DNA from: an uncultured Ignavibacteriota bacterium
GTDB lineage: Bacteria; Bacteroidota; Ignavibacteria; Tepidaquicellales; Tepidaquicellaceae
Assembly: GCA_937959065.1 (NCBI GenBank)
Contig: CALGOI010000214.1
Span: 1 to 11,933 of the forward strand
Direction: 5' to 3'
Length of the DNA: 11,933 nt
Shown here piece by piece: positions 1 to 6,102 of this stretch (within the stretch, counting starts at the first letter, position 1; each line of letters begins with the position of its first letter). The notes beneath the pieces are model-generated. The model did no database searches and was not told where the DNA came from. It was given only the letters and a program-made list of their open reading frames with translations. The position numbers and the translations under genes are program-made.

Positions 1-70
1 AGTGATGAAGCTGAAAGTGATGAAGCTGAAAGTGATGAAGCTGAAAGTGATGAAGCTGAAAGTGATGAAG
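1..70 (+). repeat. 15-nt tandem repeat in the acidic tail
   Basis: The unit AGTGATGAAGCTGAA occurs four times with no mismatch (1-15, 16-30, 31-45, 46-60), followed by a 10-base partial copy at 61-70. Each unit encodes SDEAE in frame. The array probably continues upstream of the window. Perfect identity at the nucleotide level suggests recent expansion by slippage. Because the unit length is a multiple of three, copy number can change without breaking the frame. Confidence 0.95.
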
Positions 71-174
71 ATGACGAAGATGAAACAGAAGAAGGTGATG
101 AAGACAACGGCGAAGATGAAAAAGAAGATTCAGAGGACGAGGAAGAAACCAAAGAACAGAAAGAAGTATCCTGA
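1..174 (+). CDS. nusA: C-terminal acidic tail of an upstream protein, probably NusA (5' truncated)
   Basis: The reading frame is open from base 1 to the TGA at 172-174 and gives 57 residues with no start codon, so the gene begins outside the window. The residues are almost all Asp and Glu with some Ser, Ala and Lys. They open with four perfect copies of SDEAE followed by a less regular acidic stretch, ending in KEQKEVS. No folded domain is visible here. The call NusA is inferred from context: nusA directly precedes infB in most bacteria, and NusA proteins often end in a variable acidic tail. NusA binds RNA polymerase and modulates pausing, termination and antitermination. The gap to infB is 87 bases, with no clear terminator, which fits co-transcription. 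Another acidic-tailed protein cannot be excluded from the tail alone. Confidence 0.6.
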   Translation, partial: SDEAESDEAESDEAESDEAESDEDDEDETEEGDEDNGEDEKEDSEDEEETKEQKEVS

Positions 175-261
175 TCTTATACATGGTTTCCCACTGCTTT
201 TTGGTAATTAATTATTATTTTTATTATATTTTAATGAATTTAAACAGGACAAAACGTTTTA

Positions 262-2985
262 ATGACGAGTACTAAGACACCTCTTGCTAAAAAGAAAAAA
301 CTTATTGGACTTGTAAAAGAGATTAACAGGTCCAAAGAAGATATAGTTAAATATCTGGAATCCATAGGTGTTGAGGGTGTTGGGATCAATACTTCCCTCG
401 AACCTGAGATCGTGGCAAAGGTATATTCACACTTCAAAAAAGATATCGAAGAACAAGATAAGCACTTGAAAAAAGTGGTAGATTTTGTTCAAAGAAATGA
501 TATTACCATATATGAAGCAGAGGAAAAACTAAAGCAGGAAGAAGAAGAAAAAGTAAGAAAAGAAGAGGAAGAAAGAGTTAAGAAAGCTCTGGAAGAAGAG
601 AAAAGGAAAGAAGAAGAGGAACGTAAGAAACAGGAACTCCTTGCTTACCAGGAGAGAGAAAAACTCCGAAAGCAGCAGGAGGAAATGGAAGAGAAAAAGA
701 AAGCTGAGAAGAAAAAAGTTGAAGCCCAAAAACCGAAACAGGAAGACAGACCTAAAAGAGAAACTAAAGGTGATGATAACAAAAAGACTCCTGACCGAAA
801 GCCGTTTGATAAGGATAAGCGGCCGGATAAAAAGAAGAAAGCGAAATTCGAAAGAGTCACTATCCATGATATAAAGCCGCCGAAGAAAAAGCCTATACCG
901 GGAAAGAAGCAGACCCCGGGCGGCAAGCCGGAAACAAAAATAGAACCAAATAAGATACAGCCAGAGTATAAGAAAGTCGGTAAAAACAACAAGAAATTCA
1001 AACTGAAAGACGCTATCAAGAGAAAGAAAAAGTCAAAATTTGTAAAAGGTCACAGAGCTAAAGATATTAATCAAAGAGAGATCGACGATGCTATCCGGGA
1101 AACTTTTGCGAAAATCGATGAAGAAGCAAACGTATCGGCAAGATCTCTGGCAAGGAAGAAAAAAAGAAAAGAACGTCTTGAGATAGAGCAAAAGAGACAG
1201 GAATATGCTGAATCTCAAAAGAATGTTATAAAAGTTACCGAATACCTTTCCACATCCGAACTCGCTAATTTGATGAATATTGAGCCAAACGAAATAATTA
1301 AGAAATGTTTCGATCTCGGTATGATGGTGTCAATCAAACAAAAGATTGAAAAAGATCTAATCGTTTTATTAGCTGAAGAGTTTGGTTACAAGATAGAATT
1401 CCAGAGTGAGTACGAAGAGGACATACTCGAAGACATAGAAGATCCCGAAGATACTTTAAGAGAAAGACCCCCTGTAGTTACAGTAATGGGTCACGTAGAT
1501 CACGGTAAAACATCACTTCTGGATAAGATCAGGAAAAGTAATGTAGTTGCAGGTGAAGCAGGCGGTATTACACAGCACATAGGAGCTTATACTGTGGAGC
1601 TAAGCAACGGAAAGAATATTACATTCCTTGATACACCCGGTCACGAAGCATTTACTGCTATGAGAGCTAGAGGCGGACAGGCAGCGGATATTGTTATCCT
1701 GGTAGTAGCAGCCGATGACAGCGTAATGCCTCAGACCGTTGAAGCGATAAACCACGCTCTTGCAGCTAATGTTCCAATCATCGTGGCAATAAACAAAGTT
1801 GATAAACCCGACTCGAACCCAGATAAGATTAAGCAGCAGCTTTCCGAAAGAGGAATTCTTGTGGAAGAATGGGGAGGTAAGTATCAGTCAGTCGAGATCT
1901 CTGCAAAATTCGGAGATAACCTTGATACACTCCTCGAGAAAGTGTTGGTTGAGGCGGAGCTTCTGGAGCTTAAAGCTAACCCGGACCGTCTTGCAAAAGG
2001 TGTTGTAATCGAGGCAAAACTGGATAAGGGTAAAGGCACAGTTGCGACCGTTCTTGTCCAAAAGGGTTCACTAAAGGTTGGTGATAATTTCGTCGCAGGT
2101 ATTTACTCAGGCAGAGTCAAGGCGATGTATGATGAAAGAGAGCATAAGATAGATGTAGCAGGACCTTCACATGCTGTACAGATACTCGGATTTGACGGAG
2201 TACCGCAGGCGGGTGATACATTTGTAGCGCTGGAGCAGGAAAGAGATGTAAAAGAGATAGCTACAAAGAGACAGCAGCTTAAAAGAGAACAGGACTTCAG
2301 ACAGGTTAAATTTATTACGCTCGACGATATTTCAAAGCAAATCCAGGAAGGTAAGCAGGTCGAACTCAATATTATCCTAAAAGCTGATACGGACGGTTCA
2401 GCCGAAGCACTTTCCGACTCATTGCATAAACTTACAACCTCTGAAACAAAAGTTAATGTGATTCATAAAGCTGTTGGCCAGATCACGGAATCGGATATTC
2501 TTCTTGCGGAAGCATCTAATGCGATTATTATCGGATTTAATGTAAGACCAAATCTAAACGCAAGGAAACTTGCCGAGAAGCATCAGGTTGATGTAAGGCT
2601 TTATAATATCATATACAATGTACTCGAAGAGGTCAAGCAGGCTCTCGAAGGTATGCTTGCTCCTGATATAACTGAGAAAGTAACTTCAACTGTCGAAGTA
2701 AGGCAGGTATTCAAGGTGCCTAAAATAGGTAATATTGCCGGATGTTATGTGCAGGATGGTAAGATTACCAGGAATACAAAAGTCCGGCTACTTCGAGATG
2801 GTTTCGTTATATTTGATGGCACCATTTCTTCTCTAAAGAGGATAAAAGATGATGTAAGGGAAGTAGAATCAGGCTATGAGTGCGGTATCGGTCTCGAAAA
2901 CTTCAATGACATCAAAGTTGGTGATATTATTGAAGGATATGAATTGGTAGAAACTAAGAGAAAGCTTTCCACTAGCGAAGCTTAA
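262..2985 (+). CDS. infB: Translation initiation factor IF-2
   Basis: IF-2 is the GTPase that brings initiator fMet-tRNA to the 30S subunit and promotes 50S joining in the cytoplasm. The 907 residues match the usual length of long bacterial IF-2. Residues about 10-60 form a helical N-terminal domain of the type seen in Bacteroidota and Chlorobiota. Residues about 85-300 are a Lys/Glu-rich, low-complexity linker, predicted to be helical then disordered. An IF2_N domain lies at about 320-380 (YLSTSELANLMNIEPNEII). The G domain has G1 GHVDHGKT at 410-417, G3 DTPGH at 457-461, G4 NKVD at 511-514 and G5 SAK at 547-549, all intact. Domains II to IV follow to the end. The ATG at 262 has only a weak upstream AGGA (246-249). 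The gene sits in the nusA-infB-rbfA-truB order. Confidence 0.98.
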   Translation: MTSTKTPLAKKKKLIGLVKEINRSKEDIVKYLESIGVEGVGINTSLEPEIVAKVYSHFKKDIEEQDKHLKKVVDFVQRNDITIYEAEEKLKQEEEEKVRKEEEERVKKALEEEKRKEEEERKKQELLAYQEREKLRKQQEEMEEKKKAEKKKVEAQKPKQEDRPKRETKGDDNKKTPDRKPFDKDKRPDKKKKAKFERVTIHDIKPPKKKPIPGKKQTPGGKPETKIEPNKIQPEYKKVGKNNKKFKLKDAIKRKKKSKFVKGHRAKDINQREIDDAIRETFAKIDEEANVSARSLARKKKRKERLEIEQKRQEYAESQKNVIKVTEYLSTSELANLMNIEPNEIIKKCFDLGMMVSIKQKIEKDLIVLLAEEFGYKIEFQSEYEEDILEDIEDPEDTLRERPPVVTVMGHVDHGKTSLLDKIRKSNVVAGEAGGITQHIGAYTVELSNGKNITFLDTPGHEAFTAMRARGGQAADIVILVVAADDSVMPQTVEAINHALAANVPIIVAINKVDKPDSNPDKIKQQLSERGILVEEWGGKYQSVEISAKFGDNLDTLLEKVLVEAELLELKANPDRLAKGVVIEAKLDKGKGTVATVLVQKGSLKVGDNFVAGIYSGRVKAMYDEREHKIDVAGPSHAVQILGFDGVPQAGDTFVALEQERDVKEIATKRQQLKREQDFRQVKFITLDDISKQIQEGKQVELNIILKADTDGSAEALSDSLHKLTTSETKVNVIHKAVGQITESDILLAEASNAIIIGFNVRPNLNARKLAEKHQVDVRLYNIIYNVLEEVKQALEGMLAPDITEKVTSTVEVRQVFKVPKIGNIAGCYVQDGKITRNTKVRLLRDGFVIFDGTISSLKRIKDDVREVESGYECGIGLENFNDIKVGDIIEGYELVETKRKLSTSEA

Positions 2986-3000
2986 AAAGCGAAGCTTAAA
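2974..3000 (+). repeat. 13-nt direct repeat spanning the infB stop codon
   Basis: AGCGAAGCTTAAA occurs at 2974-2986 and again at 2988-3000, with no mismatch and one base between copies. The first copy contains the infB stop TAA (2983-2985); the second copy is untranslated. Each copy contains the palindrome AAGCTT, so the two could pair as a 6-bp stem with an 8-base loop over the stop codon. It is most simply a small slippage duplication. Confidence 0.85.
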
Positions 3001-3019
3001 TAATTTTAAACGGAATAAA

Positions 3020-3397
3020 TTGTCTATACGCTCTGATAAAGTTGCTGAAGAAATCAAGCATAAGCTGAATACTGCAATGTCCCAGGACTTATCCGAACTA
3101 AACCTCGGGCTTGTTACCATTTCGAAGGTGATAATGTCGCCAGACCTCAAACTTGCTAAAGTCTATGTAACTTTCCTTGGCAATTCTCTTCCACCTGAAA
3201 AGTGCATAGATAAGCTTGAACTGCGGAAAAAACATATTCGTTATATCCTTGGACGAAGTATCAGGCTGAAATATACACCTGATCTCAAGTTCTATTATGA
3301 CGACACAATGGAATATGCTGACAGGATTCAAAGACTTCTTAATGACATAAATGAAGGATCAAATGATGAATCAAATGACGGATCAAAAGTCCAATAA
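3020..3397 (+). CDS. rbfA: 30S ribosome-binding factor RbfA
   Basis: RbfA is a small KH-fold protein that binds the 30S subunit and helps mature the 5' end of 16S rRNA, especially in the cold. The 125 residues match the family's usual length of about 120. Family hallmarks are the opening RSDKVAEEIKHKL, the central ISKVIMSPDLKLAKVYVTF, and the late RLKYTPDLKFYYDD followed by a final helix (RIQRLLNDI). The start is TTG at 3020, because the conserved N-terminal helix begins right there and no ATG lies close by. A GGA at 3012-3014 sits five bases upstream. The last 18 residues (NEGS, NDES, NDGS, then KVQ) are a repeat tail encoded where the gene overlaps truB, and lie outside the conserved fold. 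Confidence 0.95.
   Translation: MSIRSDKVAEEIKHKLNTAMSQDLSELNLGLVTISKVIMSPDLKLAKVYVTFLGNSLPPEKCIDKLELRKKHIRYILGRSIRLKYTPDLKFYYDDTMEYADRIQRLLNDINEGSNDESNDGSKVQ
3351..3386 (+). repeat. 12-nt tandem repeat coding in two frames (rbfA 3' end / truB 5' end)
   Basis: Three adjacent 12-base units run ATGAAGGATCAA, ATGATGAATCAA and ATGACGGATCAA, differing at two or three positions. In the rbfA frame they give NEGS, NDES and NDGS. In the truB frame they give MKDQ, MMNQ and MTDQ. Every unit opens with ATG, so truB has four possible in-frame starts: 3351, 3363, 3366 and 3375. The only good ribosome-binding site is AAGGA at 3354-3358, inside the first unit. Confidence 0.9.
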
Positions 3398-4118
3398 GGT
3401 AATTAGAGGGAAAAGAGAAGATAGGGGCTTTTATGATAACTCACCTGAAATTGTAAGTGAATTTTCCGATAAGGTCATTTTAGTTAATAAACCGCTTTTA
3501 TGGACAAGCGCTCATACCTTGAATGTTCTTAAAAGAGAATGGGGTATCCGCAAGGCAGGCCACGCAGGAACTCTAGACCCGATGGCTGAAGGATTGCTTG
3601 TCGTATGTACAGGTAAGATGACAAAAAAGATAACGGCATTTATTGATTCAGAAAAAGAGTATGAAGGAATAATCCGAATGGGAGCAAGGACTGAAAGTTA
3701 TGATTCAGAGACAAAAGAACTGGATGTGGTGGACACTTCCCATGTGACGGATAAAATGATCGATGATGCAACAAGACAGTTTACTGGAAACTTTCTTCAA
3801 TTGCCTCCGATGCATTCGGCAATAAAGTATAAAGGTAAACCTTTATACAAACTTGCAAGGAAAGGTAAAGAGATAAAGAGAGAACCCCGTAAGGTCTTTG
3901 TTAGCTCATTTGATACACAAAGAATTTCGGAGAACGAAATTAAGTTTAAGATAGTTTGCAGTAAAGGGACATATATCAGAAGCATTGCTAATGACTTTGG
4001 AGAGGAAATTGGGGTAGGCGGATATCTTAAATATTTGAAAAGAACCCGTATTGGGGATTTTTCTCTTGAAAATCTTAAGGCAAAATCCGGGGAAGTATAT
4101 TACAGAATTTGTGAATAA
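3351..4118 (+). CDS. truB: tRNA pseudouridine(55) synthase TruB
   Basis: TruB converts U55 in the T loop of nearly all tRNAs to pseudouridine and also acts as a tRNA chaperone. The catalytic motif GHAGTLDP is at residues 70-77, with the nucleophile Asp at 76 (numbered from 3351). VNKPLLWTS near residue 46, the EYEG segment and the KGTYIRSIANDFG segment near 210 are further family signatures. At up to 255 residues it is shorter than E. coli TruB (314) and appears to lack the C-terminal PUA domain. The start is uncertain. The longest frame begins at 3351, overlapping rbfA by 47 bases, but the AAGGA at 3354-3358 better suits ATG 3363 (4-base gap) or 3366 (7-base gap). The catalytic domain begins near residue 40, so all choices leave it intact. 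The overlap implies translational coupling to rbfA. Confidence 0.96.
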   Translation: MKDQMMNQMTDQKSNKVIRGKREDRGFYDNSPEIVSEFSDKVILVNKPLLWTSAHTLNVLKREWGIRKAGHAGTLDPMAEGLLVVCTGKMTKKITAFIDSEKEYEGIIRMGARTESYDSETKELDVVDTSHVTDKMIDDATRQFTGNFLQLPPMHSAIKYKGKPLYKLARKGKEIKREPRKVFVSSFDTQRISENEIKFKIVCSKGTYIRSIANDFGEEIGVGGYLKYLKRTRIGDFSLENLKAKSGEVYYRICE

Positions 4119-4188
4119 CCGGAAGATTTTATTTGTATTGAAGTAGAATTCTTTATTTAGTAACTTGACTTCTGTTAAAACAACATAC

Positions 4189-4275
4189 AGAGAGATGGCT
4201 GAGTGGTTGAAAGCGGCGGTCTTGAAAACCGTTGAGGCAGCAATGTCTCCGGGGGTTCGAATCCCTCTCTCTCTG
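4189..4275 (+). tRNA. tRNA-Ser (anticodon UGA)
   Basis: The 87-base cloverleaf has a 7-bp acceptor stem AGAGAGA (4189-4195) with TCTCTCT (4268-4274) and discriminator G at 4275, as expected for serine. The anticodon stem GCGGT/ACCGT encloses the loop CTTGAAA with anticodon TGA at 4223-4225. A long class II variable arm follows, then a T arm with loop TTCGAAT. The gene does not encode the CCA end; the bases after G4275 are CAA. It lies 70 bases after truB with no intervening terminator and is followed by a strong one, so it may be processed from the infB-rbfA-truB transcript. It reads UCA and, by wobble, other UCN codons. Confidence 0.97.
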
Positions 4276-4290
4276 CAAAATTTATAAAAT

Positions 4291-4311
4291 ACCCCTAAAC
4301 AGGGGTTTTTT
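4291..4311 (+). terminator. Intrinsic terminator after tRNA-Ser
   Basis: The hairpin is ACCCCT (4291-4296), loop AAAC, AGGGGT (4301-4306), followed by a run of T through 4311. The stem-loop begins 16 bases after the tRNA 3' end and probably closes the whole nusA-to-tRNA-Ser transcription unit. Confidence 0.85.
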
Positions 4312-4573
4312 ATTGACATATTTAATTTCCTTCCACATTTGAGCACCATTATTATGAGTAATTTCACTTAAATTTTTTTAGATGAGTCAACTGAATAGTA
4401 GAAAATTGCCTCATAAATAACTAATAATTAATATTATATTTTTTATTTCTTAATTAGTATTGAATATTATAATTATAAGGAATAAATTAGCATCTGTGCT
4501 TATATTTCAACTCTATATTAGCTTAACTGCTATCTATAGTTGATGCATTTGTTCAACTTAGCGAATATACTAA
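4312..4573. other. AT-rich intergenic spacer before the response regulator
   Basis: This 262-base spacer has no convincing gene. It is very AT-rich. An imperfect inverted repeat (ACTAA, 3-base bulge, TTAA pairing with TTAATTAGT) lies around 4420-4460. A near match to the Bacteroidota -7 element, TGCATTTG at 4544-4551, could serve the downstream regulator, but it has one mismatch to TAnnTTTG and no clear -33 partner. No sigma-54 -24/-12 element was seen. Confidence 0.5.
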
Positions 4574-5971
4574 ATGTCAAAAATATTAATAGTAGACGAC
4601 GAACAGCTTTCAAGAGTTATCCTTAAGCAGATAACTACCAGCCTTGGACATGAAGCTGTTGTTGTAGAAAATGGTGAGAAAGCTATCGAGAGATTAAAGC
4701 AGATGAAGTTTGATATCATTCTCACGGATTTCAGCATGCCCAAAATGAACGGCTTTGAGCTCACCAAAAAAGCTCTCGAAATAGATGCCGGTTTAATTGT
4801 ACTTCACATTACAGCCTACGGTACCATCAAAGATGCAGTCGAAGCGATCAAGCTTGGCGCATTCGATTACCTGACCAAACCGGTCAATAAAGATGAACTC
4901 GAGCTTGCCATCAAAAGAGCGCTGGAAAGAATATCTCTTGTCAAAGAGGTTACACTTTTACGTCAAAAGATTGCTAAAGAAGAACCCGAATTAGAGTACC
5001 TGACTGAGAATAACGACATTAAGAAAATTCTTAATGAAGCCGTAAAACTTGGTGATAGTGATTCGACAATTTTAATTACGGGAGAAAGCGGTACCGGAAA
5101 GGAATACTTGGCAAGATTTATTCATAAGAACAGCCCGCGCGCGAATAATCAATTTGTTGTTGTCAGCTGTTCATCTATCCCGGACCAGGTGCTCGAATCA
5201 CAGTTGTTCGGTCATGTGAAAGGCGCATTCGATGATGCTCACGAGGATCATAAAGGATATCTTGAAATGGCTGACGACGGTACTATCTTTCTGGATAATA
5301 TATCTGAGTTGGATCCGCAGCTTCAGCTTAAGCTTGTGTCCGTGCTTCAGAATAAGCAATTTACCCGCGTTGGAGATGATAAAGTAGTCACTACAAATGC
5401 GAGGATAATTGCCGCATCGAGCAAGAATCTCCAGGATTTGATCAAAGAGGGTAAATTCAGGGAAGACCTTTATTATATTCTGAATGTATTCGAATTCCAT
5501 TTACCTGCGCTAAAAGACAGGCCGGAAGACATTATTCTGTATTTCCTGAAATTCGTGAATGACTTTGCAAAGAAGAATAATAAGAAGGTAAAAGAAATAT
5601 CCCCGGAAATAAAATCCGCTCTGCTAAACTATGAGTGGCCGGGTAATATCCGAGAACTGAAAAATACTGCCGAACGTGTCACGATCCTTTGCGAGACGGG
5701 TAAGATAACGGCGGATCTTCTTCCGGATAAGATGTTCATTACAGACGGTGAAGTAGAGGATAGCGACATTCTTTTAACGAATGATTTTAATGAGAACAAG
5801 AAAGAGATCATTAAGCAATTCGAAAAGAAGTTCATCAGCAAATTCCTAAAGCTAAACCGCGGAAATGTGACCGCCACAGCGAGGGAGATTAATTATCACC
5901 CGGTTACGCTAAGACAGAAGATAATTACGCTTGGCATCAATCCAAAGGATTTCAAAAAGAAACTGAACTAG
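4574..5971 (+). CDS. NtrC-family response regulator with a diverged AAA+ domain
   Basis: The order is receiver, AAA+ and Fis-type HTH, as in NtrC, over 465 residues. The receiver (1-120) is complete: acidic pair D8/D9, phosphoacceptor D52, T80 and K102. The AAA+ domain (about 140-385) has Walker A GESGTGKE at 170-177, the first arginine finger R296 (FREDL) and sensor II in WPGNIREL with R360. Three key elements are altered. The GAFTGA loop that contacts sigma-54 reads GAFDDA (217-222). The Walker B DE pair reads DN (D241, N242). The second arginine finger is Ile302. The C-terminal HTH (about 418-460, RGNVTATAREIN) looks functional for DNA binding. No histidine kinase is adjacent, so it is an orphan here. 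Upstream of ATG 4574 there is no clear Shine-Dalgarno site. The family is secure; sigma-54-dependent activation is doubtful. Confidence 0.93.
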   Translation: MSKILIVDDEQLSRVILKQITTSLGHEAVVVENGEKAIERLKQMKFDIILTDFSMPKMNGFELTKKALEIDAGLIVLHITAYGTIKDAVEAIKLGAFDYLTKPVNKDELELAIKRALERISLVKEVTLLRQKIAKEEPELEYLTENNDIKKILNEAVKLGDSDSTILITGESGTGKEYLARFIHKNSPRANNQFVVVSCSSIPDQVLESQLFGHVKGAFDDAHEDHKGYLEMADDGTIFLDNISELDPQLQLKLVSVLQNKQFTRVGDDKVVTTNARIIAASSKNLQDLIKEGKFREDLYYILNVFEFHLPALKDRPEDIILYFLKFVNDFAKKNNKKVKEISPEIKSALLNYEWPGNIRELKNTAERVTILCETGKITADLLPDKMFITDGEVEDSDILLTNDFNENKKEIIKQFEKKFISKFLKLNRGNVTATAREINYHPVTLRQKIITLGINPKDFKKKLN

Positions 5972-5994
5972 CGAAATTCAAATGATTTATATTC

Positions 5995-6010
5995 GGCCTT
6001 GAGGGAGGCC
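5995..6010 (+). other. Short GC-rich hairpin after the response regulator
   Basis: GGCCT (5995-5999) pairs with AGGCC (6006-6010) around a short G-rich loop. No T run follows, so it is not a terminator by itself. It lies directly before the terminator at 6020 and may protect the 3' end or form part of the hairpin cluster. Confidence 0.5.
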
Positions 6011-6019
6011 ATATTAGAT

Positions 6020-6052
6020 AACCTGCTTCATTTATTTGGAGCGGGTTTTTTT
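6020..6052 (+). terminator. Intrinsic terminator after the response regulator
   Basis: AACCTGCTTC (6020-6029) pairs with GGAGCGGGTT (6038-6047) as ten pairs including G-U pairs, with the loop ATTTATTT. A run of seven T follows from 6046. It separates the response regulator from the DUF1800 gene. Confidence 0.8.
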
Positions 6053-6055
6053 ATT

Positions 6056-6071
6056 AAACCCGTATCGGGTT
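6056..6071 (+). other. Second hairpin, alternative partner of the terminator
   Basis: AACCCG (6057-6062), loop TAT, CGGGTT (6066-6071) forms a perfect 6-bp stem just upstream of the DUF1800 gene. Its left arm, AAACCCG (6056-6062), can instead pair perfectly with CGGGTTT (6042-6048), which is the right arm of the preceding terminator. Confidence 0.6.
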
Positions 6072-6102
6072 ATTTTGTCATATAAGTAGAACATTATTAC
6101 AT

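Noticed and set aside
2..211. 69-residue plus-strand frame beginning MMKLKVMKLKV
   Set aside because: It is the out-of-frame reading of the 15-nt repeat. The frame that encodes the acidic tail is a better match to a real protein end just before infB.
529..1019. Phe/Leu/Ser-rich minus-strand frames opposite infB
   Set aside because: They are the reverse reading of the Lys/Glu-rich linker codons of IF-2, which yields spurious hydrophobic frames.
3906..4367. 153-residue minus-strand frame across the end of truB, tRNA-Ser and the terminator
   Set aside because: It runs antisense through the tRNA gene. The RERGIRTPGD-like stretch is the well-known artefact produced by reading tRNA-Ser backwards.
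4312..4573. Sigma-54 promoter or regulator binding sites upstream of the response regulator
   Set aside because: No GG-N10-GC type -24/-12 element or clear inverted repeat operator could be found in the AT-rich spacer.
5198..5500. 100-residue minus-strand frame opposite the response regulator
   Set aside because: It lies wholly inside a conserved AAA+ coding region, has no start signal and shows no recognisable domain.
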